Notes under the pieces: generated by a model
Databases searched by the model: none
What the model was told of the DNA's origin: nothing
Seen by the model: only the letters and a program-made list of their open reading frames with translations
In this document: one piece after another, positions 6,691-14,454 of the stretch
Position numbering within the stretch: position 1 is the stretch's first letter
How the letters are laid out: every line of letters begins with the position of its first letter
NCBI GenBank assembly: GCA_964480365.1
Contig: CAYZPM010000001.1
Location: forward strand, 1 to 64,000
Source of the DNA: CAIQPV01 sp964480365
Lineage (GTDB): Bacteria; Pseudomonadota; Gammaproteobacteria; Burkholderiales; Gallionellaceae
DNA: 64,000 bases
Reading direction: 5' to 3'
Translations under genes and position numbers: made by a program

Positions 6691-9533
6691 AGACCGATTT
6701 TTCCAAGATCAAGGGCGCGGCGCTCTCCAGCATCGAGCGTGTCCTGGTGCGATGGTTGCCGGGCGGCAAGCGGCACGCAAGAGAGTATGTGGTTATCAAC
6801 CCAACCAGAGAGGACGCAAAACTTGGCTCGTTCAAAATCAATTTAGACAGTGGCAAGTGGAGCGATTTTTCAACCAAGGATGCGGGGACTGATTTAATCT
6901 CGTTAGTCGCCTATCTCGAAAACGTCAAGAATGGCGAAGCCGCCACGATGCTTGCTGATTTCCTCGGCATCGAGGCCGGGCAGCCTGACACTCCCAAACG
7001 CTCCACAGGCGCGCCGAAGAGATCGGCAGCTACTGCCACTCCAGCCAAGGCAGAAAAGCCGCAATGGGTGGTCTTGTTGCCAGTGCCAGATGATGCGCCC
7101 GCGCCTCGCGCTGCTCACCCGAAGCATGGCAAACCCTCAATGTTCTGGAAGTATCACAACGCCGCTGGGCGGTTGCTTTGCCTGGTGTACCGCTTCGAGC
7201 CGAAAAACGAGGGCGACCGCAAGCAGTTTCTCCCGTTAACATTTTGCGGGAATGCGACGGGCGAGCATGAGTGGCGCTGGCAAGGGCTGCCCGATCCGCG
7301 ACCGCCCTACAACCTGGACAAGTTGGCCGCGAACATGGCCGCGCCGGTGGTCGTATGCGAGGGCGAGAAAGCCGCCGATGCCGCAGCCGTGCTGTTTCCG
7401 GATGCTATATCCACCACGATGCTGAACGGCGCGCAATCGCCGCACAAGACGGACTGGGCACCATTGGCCGGGCGCGCCGTGTGGCTGTGGCCGGACAACG
7501 ATGTGCCCGGACGCGAGTGTATGTCGAAAGTGGCCGCCCTGGTGCGCAAGGCCGGTGCGGCCAGTGTCGAGACAATCAACCTTGCCGTCTTCGCTTGCGC
7601 GCCCGGTGGTGAGGCGCGCACGCTGCCGGAAAAATGGGACGCCGCCGATGCGGCGGCTGAAGGTTTCACAGCCGCACATATTGACCGGTTGAGACAATCG
7701 CCGGAGTTCTTCCAACCTTCACCAGTGGAAACGTCTGCACAGGCGGAAGATACGCCACGCAACGCGGTGGAGGATGATGCTGGCGACCAGTTGTCACGCT
7801 TCACGTGCAGCGAAAAAGGCGTGATGTATTTTGATTCGAATGAAGGCAAGTGGTGGTGGGTGAGTTCCAAGCTGGATATTACGGCGTTCACTCGCGATTC
7901 AAAAAATGAGAGCTGGGGGCGATTACTGGAATTCGACGATCTGGACAGCTCGCACCATGCGTGGGCGATGCCGATGGAGCTGCTGAGCGGCGACGGCACC
8001 CAATACAGAAGCATTTTGCTCTCGATGGGCTGCCAGATTGCCGCGTCGGGCAAGGCGCGCAATTTGCTGACGCAATACATTCAAACGGCACAAGTAGAAC
8101 AGCGCGCAAGGTGCGTGGATCGTACCGGCTGGCATTCCAAAGTGTTCGTATTGCCCGACCGCACCATAGGCTCTGACGAAGAGCGCATCCTGTTTCAGTC
8201 GGCCAATGCCACGCCCGGCAATTTCAAGCAAAAAGGCACGCTCGCCGCCTGGCAAACGAACGTGGCCGCGCTATGCGTCGGCAATTCGCGCCTGGTGTTT
8301 TCCGTCTCCACGGCCTTCGCCGCACCGCTGCTGCACCTCACCGGCATGGAAAGCGGCGGGATCCATATGCGCGGCGATTCGAGCACCGGCAAGACCACGG
8401 CCTTGCGTTGCGCCTCTTCGGTGTGGGGCGGCATGGAATACATGCAACGGTGGCGCAGTACCACAAACGGGCTGGAAGCCATGGCCGCACAACACAGTGA
8501 CTGCCTCCTGGTGCTTGACGAATTGAGCCAGATTGACCCGAAGGAAGCGGGCGAATGCTCTTATTTGCTCTCGAATGAAAAAGGGAAATCGCGTGCAAAT
8601 AGAAATGGCGGCCTGCGCGATCCCGCGAGCTGGAGGATATTGTTCCTGTCCAGCGGCGAAGCGGGCCTGGCTGAACACATGGCCGAGGCCAAGAAAAAAC
8701 CCAAGGCCGGGCAGGAAATTCGCTTGTTGGACATCCCGGCCGATGCGGGCGAAGGCCACGGCATGTTTCAAAACCTGCACAGCTACGCGAACGGCTCCAC
8801 GTTCTCCAAGGCGCTGACCGAGGCCACGGGCAAGCACTACGGCACCGCCGCCCCGCTCTTCCTGGTCAAGCTGGTGGAACATCACGACAAGGTGGCCGAG
8901 TGGGTAAAAAAAACCCAGCGCGACTTCGCGCACGCGCACGTCGAGGACAGCGCGGGCGGCCAGGTGCACCGGGCGGCGCTGCGTTTCGCCTTGATCGGGG
9001 CGGCGGGCGAACTGGCGAGCAAGTGGGAAATCACCGGCTGGGGACCGGGCGAGGCCATGGCCGCCGCCGTGACCTGTTTCAAGGCGTGGCTGGCGCAGCG
9101 CGGCGGGGCCGGCAACCTGGAAGAGCTGGGCATGTTGAGCCAGGTCCGGAAGTTTTTCGAGTCGCACAGCGAAGCCAGATTTTCCGATTGGGACAGGCCT
9201 GCCAGCGATACCGGCTCGCACCCACCGCGCACGCTAATGCGCGCGGGATACCGTAAGCATTTTGACGCCGTGGACGACGCCGGAAAACCGATCTACCTGG
9301 ACGGCGGAGATCGCGCCACGCACACGGAATTCTATGTGTTCCCGGAAACGTTCAAAGGTGAAATATGCGGCGGGTTCGATTATAGAACCGTGTGCAAGCT
9401 GCTGGTCAAGCGTGGCTGGCTGACGCCAGACGGCAAGGGCTACACCCGCAAGGAAAGACTGCCGGGCGGCGAGGGCACCTCGCACGTTTTTCGCATCACG
9501 CACAAGGTGTTTTCGGGCGACAGCGAGGCGTGA
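6687..9533 (+). CDS. Primase-helicase fusion (TOPRIM + DUF927)
   Basis: 948 residues from ATG 6687 (MKTDFSKIKGAALSS). The N-terminal part is a CHC2-like primase region without zinc cysteines (residues 1-90). A TOPRIM domain follows at about 220-310 (VVVCEGEKAADAAAV, WLWPDNDVPGRE). From about 370 on it is DUF927, a RecA-like helicase domain with Walker A GDSSTGKTT and Walker B CLLVLDELSQ. Such fusions start and drive replication of satellites and plasmids. An upstream in-frame ATG at 6546 is rejected because it lies inside the previous gene. The protein is framed by the two iteron repeats that may be its target. Confidence 0.88.
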   Translation: MKTDFSKIKGAALSSIERVLVRWLPGGKRHAREYVVINPTREDAKLGSFKINLDSGKWSDFSTKDAGTDLISLVAYLENVKNGEAATMLADFLGIEAGQPDTPKRSTGAPKRSAATATPAKAEKPQWVVLLPVPDDAPAPRAAHPKHGKPSMFWKYHNAAGRLLCLVYRFEPKNEGDRKQFLPLTFCGNATGEHEWRWQGLPDPRPPYNLDKLAANMAAPVVVCEGEKAADAAAVLFPDAISTTMLNGAQSPHKTDWAPLAGRAVWLWPDNDVPGRECMSKVAALVRKAGAASVETINLAVFACAPGGEARTLPEKWDAADAAAEGFTAAHIDRLRQSPEFFQPSPVETSAQAEDTPRNAVEDDAGDQLSRFTCSEKGVMYFDSNEGKWWWVSSKLDITAFTRDSKNESWGRLLEFDDLDSSHHAWAMPMELLSGDGTQYRSILLSMGCQIAASGKARNLLTQYIQTAQVEQRARCVDRTGWHSKVFVLPDRTIGSDEERILFQSANATPGNFKQKGTLAAWQTNVAALCVGNSRLVFSVSTAFAAPLLHLTGMESGGIHMRGDSSTGKTTALRCASSVWGGMEYMQRWRSTTNGLEAMAAQHSDCLLVLDELSQIDPKEAGECSYLLSNEKGKSRANRNGGLRDPASWRILFLSSGEAGLAEHMAEAKKKPKAGQEIRLLDIPADAGEGHGMFQNLHSYANGSTFSKALTEATGKHYGTAAPLFLVKLVEHHDKVAEWVKKTQRDFAHAHVEDSAGGQVHRAALRFALIGAAGELASKWEITGWGPGEAMAAAVTCFKAWLAQRGGAGNLEELGMLSQVRKFFESHSEARFSDWDRPASDTGSHPPRTLMRAGYRKHFDAVDDAGKPIYLDGGDRATHTEFYVFPETFKGEICGGFDYRTVCKLLVKRGWLTPDGKGYTRKERLPGGEGTSHVFRITHKVFSGDSEA

Positions 9534-9561
9534 CAATGTTTCGCACGGTGCCGAGGCGGCG

Positions 9562-9713
9562 AATTGCAGGACGGCATAGGACGCTATAGGACAATCTGTC
9601 CCGACTGTCCCGACTCCGTTTAAAAAATTCGGGACAGCGCAAACCCAATAGATACGCCATGTCCCGACTGTCCCGACCTGTCCCGACTGTTTTTAACGGG
9701 GGCGGGGTGCAAA
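9562..9713 (-). repeat. 152-bp inverted repeat, right copy
   Basis: A perfect reverse complement of 2783-2934, with no mismatch when compared base by base. It starts 29 bp after the primase-helicase stop. Flanking bases differ from the left copy at once on both sides, so the boundaries are sharp. The complete identity suggests recent duplication or ongoing gene conversion. Confidence 0.95.
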
Positions 9714-9794
9714 CGAGGCGCGGCGGCGTGTGTGTGGGGCGGGCAGAGAATTGATTTCGCGCCGCCAATTTTTGGTTTAAGGAAAGGGCTTGAA

Positions 9795-10274
9795 ATGAGC
9801 GGTTCAAGGATTGTGTTTTTGGATATCGACGGCGTGCTTTGCACGCGCAAGGCGGCCGGCTGGACTCGGGATGACAAGCCCATGCACAGTCGGCGTGTGC
9901 AGCGCCCCGTGCGTGCGCTGGATGGAGGATGCATCTCACGCCTCAATGCTATATGCCGCAATAACGCGGCCACGGTTGTGGTGACGAGCATGTGGCGTAT
10001 CGAGCGCGATGTGCCCAACATTCTGAAGGCGGTCGGTTTTAGCGGATCGTTCCATGCTGACTGGCGTACCGATGCGGACGGCCCTACGCGTGCGGCTGAG
10101 ATTATGCGCTGGCTGGATGGGCATGGCGCTCATGAATTTATCGTGATTGATGACTGGCTTCAAGGCCTGGAATCGCTGCGCAACAAGTTGGTGTTAACGA
10201 ATAACTACCTCGGGCTTGAATTGTGGGACGTGGATCGTGCCGCTGAGCTATTTGGACGCCCTTCGGGTAGGTAA
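9795..10274 (+). CDS. HAD-like phosphatase domain protein
   Basis: 159 residues from ATG 9795, with ribosome site GGAAAGGG. The N-terminal FLDIDGVLCT is the DxDG nucleophile motif of the HAD superfamily. TSMW follows as motif II (Thr/Ser), and FIVIDDW near residue 119 is the acidic motif IV. The compact form without a cap resembles the HAD domains found with RNA-repair and phage enzymes (for example polynucleotide 3'-phosphatases). The substrate is unknown. It lies outside the inverted repeats, between the replication block and the terminase-like gene, where satellites often keep cargo. Confidence 0.72.
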   Translation: MSGSRIVFLDIDGVLCTRKAAGWTRDDKPMHSRRVQRPVRALDGGCISRLNAICRNNAATVVVTSMWRIERDVPNILKAVGFSGSFHADWRTDADGPTRAAEIMRWLDGHGAHEFIVIDDWLQGLESLRNKLVLTNNYLGLELWDVDRAAELFGRPSGR

Positions 10275-10357
10275 TAAAACCCCGTGGGTCCTTCCCCTGC
10301 CTGGAAAAAGACGGGGGCATTGCGCGCGTGCTTTTTTTTTCTAGCGGCTGGGTTTCA

Positions 10358-10421
10358 AAACAGGTGAAATCGGGGTGAAATAGGTTAAACAGGTGAAATA
10401 AAGGGGCACCCGGAACCCCTT
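10358..10421 (+). promoter_or_regulatory. GGTGAAAT repeat array and hairpin upstream of the terminase-like gene
   Basis: Three GGTGAAAT units lie at about 10363, 10373 and 10392, with related TTTCAAAACAGG and GGTTAAACAGG pieces. They are followed by the hairpin AAGGGG / CCCCTT at 10401-10421. In lambda-type phages the small terminase binds repeats next to cos, so this could be a packaging or operator site. A T-run (10332-10340) just before it may end the HAD transcript. There is no other gene in 10275-10455. Confidence 0.4.
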
Positions 10422-10455
10422 AATTAAATTTCCGGTAACGTTATAAGGATCAATC

Positions 10456-11022
10456 ATGGCTGAAAAATATTTGAGCAGATCGGCGTTTGCCGCACTGCAA
10501 GGATGGAGCCCGTCCTACATCACAAAACTGGGCGATCAGGGGCGCTTGAAGTTTTGCCCGGACAACCCGCTGTTGATCGACGTGGCGGCCACGCTGGCCG
10601 ATCTGCTGCGCACGGGCGATCCACGCAAAGCAACGGTACGGCTACACCATGCGGCGGTGCGCGTGGCCAAGCATGTCACGCCCTACCTTCGGGCGGACGC
10701 GCCCGACGATGCGCCGCAAGCCAGCGCCGATCCGAAGTATTGGGCCAGCAAGGCCAGGCGCGAAGGGGCGCTGGCGAGCATCGCCGAAATGGAACTGGCC
10801 GGAATGCGCCGCGACCTGGTAGCGCGCCAACGCGTGGAGGCCATCGCCTCGTTGGCGGGCGAAAAGCTGCGCGAAGCGATGCTCCGCCTGCCGCCGCTTC
10901 TCTCCCCCGAATTCGCGGCGATGGGCGATGCGTTCGCGATCGAGGTCAAATTGCGCGACGCCTTGCGCCGGGTCTTCGTCGAGGCGTCTAAAATGACGCC
11001 GGACGATCTGGGCGCGCCGTGA
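10456..11022 (+). CDS. Terminase small subunit-like DNA-packaging protein (Nu1 type)
   Basis: 188 residues. The N terminus (YLSRSAFAALQGWSPSYI, then TKLGDQGRL and LLIDVAATLADLL) is the winged-helix DNA-binding domain of Nu1-like small terminases. The C-terminal half (about 100-185) has the long helix typical of these proteins (ARREGALASIAEMELAGMRR, then DLVARQRVEAIA). Small terminases recognise phage DNA for packaging. No large terminase, portal or capsid gene is present. In phage-inducible islands such a lone small terminase redirects helper capsids to the island. It is the last gene before the right attachment boxes. Confidence 0.72.
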   Translation: MAEKYLSRSAFAALQGWSPSYITKLGDQGRLKFCPDNPLLIDVAATLADLLRTGDPRKATVRLHHAAVRVAKHVTPYLRADAPDDAPQASADPKYWASKARREGALASIAEMELAGMRRDLVARQRVEAIASLAGEKLREAMLRLPPLLSPEFAAMGDAFAIEVKLRDALRRVFVEASKMTPDDLGAP

Positions 11023-11061
11023 TGGTAAAATGCGACAATCGGCGCGCGCCTCGGTTTGCGG

Positions 11062-11084
11062 AAAGCGGGTATGAAAGCGGGTAC
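11062..11084 (+). other. Right attachment/arm-site region
   Basis: Two boxes, AAAGCGGGTAT (11062-11072) and AAAGCGGGTAC (11074-11084), match those upstream of the integrase (1495-1550). They lie 40 bp after the terminase-like gene and are taken as the right end of the element. Confidence 0.5.
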
Positions 11085-11184
11085 AAAATGAACTATCGGT
11101 GGATGCGCTCTAGGCGTGGCGTGGCTTGCAGGGCACAATTGCGGCTTAACGTCTAATGCGTTCCAGCAAAAACATTACAGTAAT

Positions 11185-11256
11185 CCGTTCGGCATGAGCT
11201 TGTCGAAGGCTGTTGGTGGCAAAGTGGCAACGGTTCGACAAACTCACCGCGAACGG
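11185..11256 (+). repeat. Imperfect palindromic repeat (CCGTTCG...CGAACGG type)
   Basis: The left arm (CCGTTCGGCATGAGCTTGTC, then GAAGG) and right arm (GGTTCGACAAACTCACCGCG, then AACGG) are nearly complementary around a central spacer. This sequence style is a common dispersed intergenic repeat in Proteobacteria. It lies between the element end and ridA. The rest of 11085-11343 shows no gene. Confidence 0.6.
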
Positions 11257-11343
11257 TAACCGTTTTCACGGAACGATCTATTAGCCCGTTTTAGCTTTTC
11301 CGCAACCCACACTCATTACTTATGCAGCATACAGGAGTACAAC

Positions 11344-11733
11344 ATGTCCAACAAAACAGTGATCCAGACCCCGGACGCACCCGCTGCCATCGGCACCTAT
11401 TCGCAAGCCATCCGCGTGGATGACACGGTGTATCTTTCTGGCCAGATCGGGCTTGATCCCGGCACCATGCAACTTGTGGAAGGCATAGAAGCGCAGATCA
11501 ACCGCGTGTTCCGGAACCTGCGCGCGGTAGCCAGCGCCGCCGGAAGCAGCCTCGACGATATGGTGAAATTAAACGTCTATCTCACCGACCTGGGCAACTT
11601 CGCCATGGTGAACGAAATCATGGCTACCTATTTCCGCCAGCCCTATCCGGCACGTGCGGCTGTAGGGGTGGCGTCGCTGCCGCGCGGCGCGCTCGTGGAA
11701 ATGGATGGCGTGCTGTGCATGCATCAGGACTAA
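11344..11733 (+). CDS. ridA: RidA family enamine/imine deaminase
   Basis: 129 residues, the standard Rid length. Typical motifs are IGTYSQAIRVDDTVYLSGQI near the N terminus and the C-terminal PYPARAAVGVASLPRGALVE, which includes the conserved Arg that binds substrate carboxylate. RidA hydrolyses reactive 2-aminoacrylate and related enamines made by PLP enzymes, protecting the cytosol. CAGGAG precedes the ATG. The downstream recG starts 19 bp after the stop, so the two may share a transcript. Confidence 0.95.
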   Translation: MSNKTVIQTPDAPAAIGTYSQAIRVDDTVYLSGQIGLDPGTMQLVEGIEAQINRVFRNLRAVASAAGSSLDDMVKLNVYLTDLGNFAMVNEIMATYFRQPYPARAAVGVASLPRGALVEMDGVLCMHQD

Positions 11734-11752
11734 CCTCCACACTATTTCGCAT

Positions 11753-13801
11753 GTGCCCGCCATTTCCGACGTGAGCTTAGCCAACCTCCCCAAAGCTACA
11801 CTGACCAAGCTTGAGAAACTCGGCATCCATAGCCGTTTTGACTTGGTGTTGCACTTGCCGTTGCGTTATGAAGATGAAACGCAATTACAGCGCATCGCTG
11901 ATCTGGTGCCGGGAGTAACCGCTCAGGTAGAGGGTGAAATTATCCATAGCGAAGTGACTTACCGCCCGCGCCGATCTCTTGTGTGCCAGTTACAGGACGA
12001 CAGCGGCATACTGCATCTGCGCTTCCTGAATTTTTATCCCAGCCAGCAAAAGCAGCTTGCTGTGGGCAAAAAAATCCGCGCCTTAGGCGAAGCGCGCATG
12101 GGTTACTTCGGCATTGAGATGGTGCACCCAAAGTGCCGCGCAGCGGGCGAAGACACGCCACTCAAGCAGGCGTTGACTCCGGTGTATCCGACCACAGCCG
12201 GATTGCCGCAAGCCACGCTGACCAAACAGATTCATTCTGCGCTCAACGAACTGGATTTGCCCGACACACTGCCTCCGGTTTTGCTGAACCGGCTGAAGCT
12301 GCCAAGTTTCGCCGACAGCGTAAAGCTGCTGCACAATCCGCCTCCCGACATAGACGAGGAAGCACTGGCCGAACGCGCGCATCCCGCCTGGTTGCGCATC
12401 AAGTTCGACGAGTTATTGGCGCAGCAGCTTTCCATGCGTGTGCATTACCGCAAGCGGCGCAGTCGCAATGCGCCACGCCTGCACGCGCGCCAGACCTACC
12501 CGCAGCAACTGTTGCAAGCGCTACCGTTTACGCTCACTAACGCCCAACGAAAAGTGCTGCGGGAAATCAGCCGCGATATGGAACAGCCGCACCCGATGCA
12601 GCGCCTGCTGCAAGGCGATGTCGGTTCAGGCAAGACCATCGTCGCCGCGCTGGCCGCGTTGCAAGCTATCGAAAACGGTTATCAGGCGGCATTGATGTCG
12701 CCTACCGAAATCCTCGCCGAACAACATTACCTCAAGTTGCGCGACTGGCTGGAACCGCTGGGTATCACGCCTGCATGGTTGTCCGGCAGCATGAAGAGAA
12801 AAGACAAGCAGGCCGCCAGCGAAAGCATCGCGCAAGGCGGAACGCAACTCGCGATCGGCACCCACGCGCTGTTTCAGCAACAGGTGGAATTTCAAAAACT
12901 GGGACTGGTCATTGTGGACGAACAACACAAATTCGGTGTGCAACAACGCCTTGCGCTTCGCGGTAAAGGCGACGAGCCGCACCAGCTGATGATGAGCGCT
13001 ACGCCCATTCCAAGAACCTTGGCGATGAGCTACTACGCCGACCTCGACGTGTCGGTGATCGACGAACTGCCGCCGGGACGCACGCCGATCATCACCAAAC
13101 TGGTCAGCGATGCGCGGCGCGAGGAAGTGTTCGAGCGCGTAAGACGTGCCTGCATGGAAGGCAGACAGGCTTACTGGGTGTGCCCGCTGATAGATGAATC
13201 GGAATTAATGGAAGTTGAGTTGCAGACCGCCATCGAAACACATCAGGCATTGAGCGCCGCATTCCCGGAACTTAACGTTGGTCTGGTACATGGCAAGCTG
13301 CCATCGGCGGAGAAGGCGGCGATAATGGCCGCGTTCAAAGCGGGCGAAGTGCAACTGCTGGTCGCCACCACGGTAATTGAGGTCGGCGTGGACGTGTCCA
13401 ATGCCAGCATGATGGTGATCGAGCATGCCGAGCGCATGGGGCTGGCGCAACTGCACCAGTTACGCGGACGCGTCGGGCGCGGCGCGGCGCAGAGCCTATG
13501 CATTCTGCTGTACCAGCAACCGCTGTCGGAATTGGCACGGGCGCGGCTGAAAGTTATTTACGAAAGCACCGACGGTTTTGAAATTGCGCAACAGGACTTG
13601 CATCTGCGCGGCCCCGGTGAACTGCTGGGCGCACGCCAGAGCGGCGTGCCCATGCTACGTTTCGCCGACGTGAGCATGGATGCGGAATTGCTGAATAGCG
13701 CGCGCACCGTCGCCGACGAAATGCTGCGCAATTTTCCGCAAGCTGCACAGGCACACTTGCAGCGCTGGATGGCTAACCGAGATGATTACCTGCATGTCTG
13801 A
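11753..13801 (+). CDS. recG: ATP-dependent DNA helicase RecG
   Basis: 682 residues from GTG 11753 (MPAISDVSLANLPKAT). A longer frame from ATG 11705 would overlap ridA by 29 bp and adds nonconserved residues, so the GTG is preferred. An N-terminal wedge/OB domain (to about 230) is followed by the superfamily 2 helicase: Walker A GDVGSGKT, DEQH as the DExH box, SATPIPRT, and the C-terminal QLRGRVGRG. RecG remodels stalled replication forks and branched DNA. It overlaps ubiC by 8 bp. Confidence 0.96.
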   Translation: MPAISDVSLANLPKATLTKLEKLGIHSRFDLVLHLPLRYEDETQLQRIADLVPGVTAQVEGEIIHSEVTYRPRRSLVCQLQDDSGILHLRFLNFYPSQQKQLAVGKKIRALGEARMGYFGIEMVHPKCRAAGEDTPLKQALTPVYPTTAGLPQATLTKQIHSALNELDLPDTLPPVLLNRLKLPSFADSVKLLHNPPPDIDEEALAERAHPAWLRIKFDELLAQQLSMRVHYRKRRSRNAPRLHARQTYPQQLLQALPFTLTNAQRKVLREISRDMEQPHPMQRLLQGDVGSGKTIVAALAALQAIENGYQAALMSPTEILAEQHYLKLRDWLEPLGITPAWLSGSMKRKDKQAASESIAQGGTQLAIGTHALFQQQVEFQKLGLVIVDEQHKFGVQQRLALRGKGDEPHQLMMSATPIPRTLAMSYYADLDVSVIDELPPGRTPIITKLVSDARREEVFERVRRACMEGRQAYWVCPLIDESELMEVELQTAIETHQALSAAFPELNVGLVHGKLPSAEKAAIMAAFKAGEVQLLVATTVIEVGVDVSNASMMVIEHAERMGLAQLHQLRGRVGRGAAQSLCILLYQQPLSELARARLKVIYESTDGFEIAQQDLHLRGPGELLGARQSGVPMLRFADVSMDAELLNSARTVADEMLRNFPQAAQAHLQRWMANRDDYLHV

Positions 13802-14330
13802 TTATTTCTGGAAAACTCTGGTGCCCGAAAAAAATGGTTACGCGCCCTGGCTGCGCGACCACGGCTCGCTCACGCGGCGCATCCAGCAACGCTGCACACA
13901 GTTCAGCGTGCGCAATGTACACGACTGCCTGATGACCGCCGCTTATGACGAAACCGCGCTGCTCGGACATCCGTCCCGTCAAAAAATTTATACGCGCGAG
14001 GTGTTCCTGATCGCCGATCATCAGCCCGTGGTATTCGCGCACAGCGTGGTCGCACCACAGCATCTGCGCGGCGCATGGCAATCATTGCAACACTTGGGCA
14101 ACCGCCCTCTGGCCGCGCTGCTGTTCGCACACCCACTGGTACAACGTGCCCCACTGCATTACCGGACACTCCATCCGAATCACCCGCTATACCGCCGCGC
14201 AACCGTTGAGCTCGATATACTGCCACTTAAATTATGGGCACGGCGCTCGCTGTTCACCTTGCACGGCGCACCGCTGCTGGTTACGGAAGTATTCCTGCCG
14301 GAAATTTTGCAACTGGCTAACTCGGCATGA
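13794..14330 (+). CDS. ubiC: Chorismate pyruvate-lyase UbiC
   Basis: 178 residues from ATG 13794 (MSDYFWKTL). It shows the UbiC pattern: SLTRRIQQRC, REVFLIADHQPVVFAHSV with the conserved Arg/Glu region, and the C-terminal LYRRATVELDILPLKLWARR and LLVTEVFLPEIL. It converts chorismate to 4-hydroxybenzoate and pyruvate, the first committed step of ubiquinone synthesis. The start overlaps the end of recG. The usual partner ubiA is not adjacent. Confidence 0.9.
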   Translation: MSDYFWKTLVPEKNGYAPWLRDHGSLTRRIQQRCTQFSVRNVHDCLMTAAYDETALLGHPSRQKIYTREVFLIADHQPVVFAHSVVAPQHLRGAWQSLQHLGNRPLAALLFAHPLVQRAPLHYRTLHPNHPLYRRATVELDILPLKLWARRSLFTLHGAPLLVTEVFLPEILQLANSA

Positions 14331-14361
14331 TTCAAGCATGGAAGAAAGTTAAGGAGTTGCC

Positions 14362-14433
14362 ATGATTTTGCGAGCGAGTGATGTGGTGTCGTTCATCAAA
14401 GCGCGTACTCGGTTAACCACATTCAACAACTGA
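14362..14433 (+). CDS. Possible 23-residue leader or fragment ORF
   Basis: A very short frame with a strong ribosome site (AAGGAG, 5 bases before ATG 14362) encodes 23 residues and stops at 14433. It could be a small peptide or the broken start of a lost gene after ubiC. There is nothing else in 14331-14454. Confidence 0.2.
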   Translation: MILRASDVVSFIKARTRLTTFNN

Positions 14434-14454
14434 TTCTTGACACCAGATTAAACC

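Noticed and set aside
9496..9939. 147-codon minus-strand frame over the right repeat and HAD start
   Set aside because: It is antisense to the HAD-like gene, which has the ribosome site and the DxDG motif.
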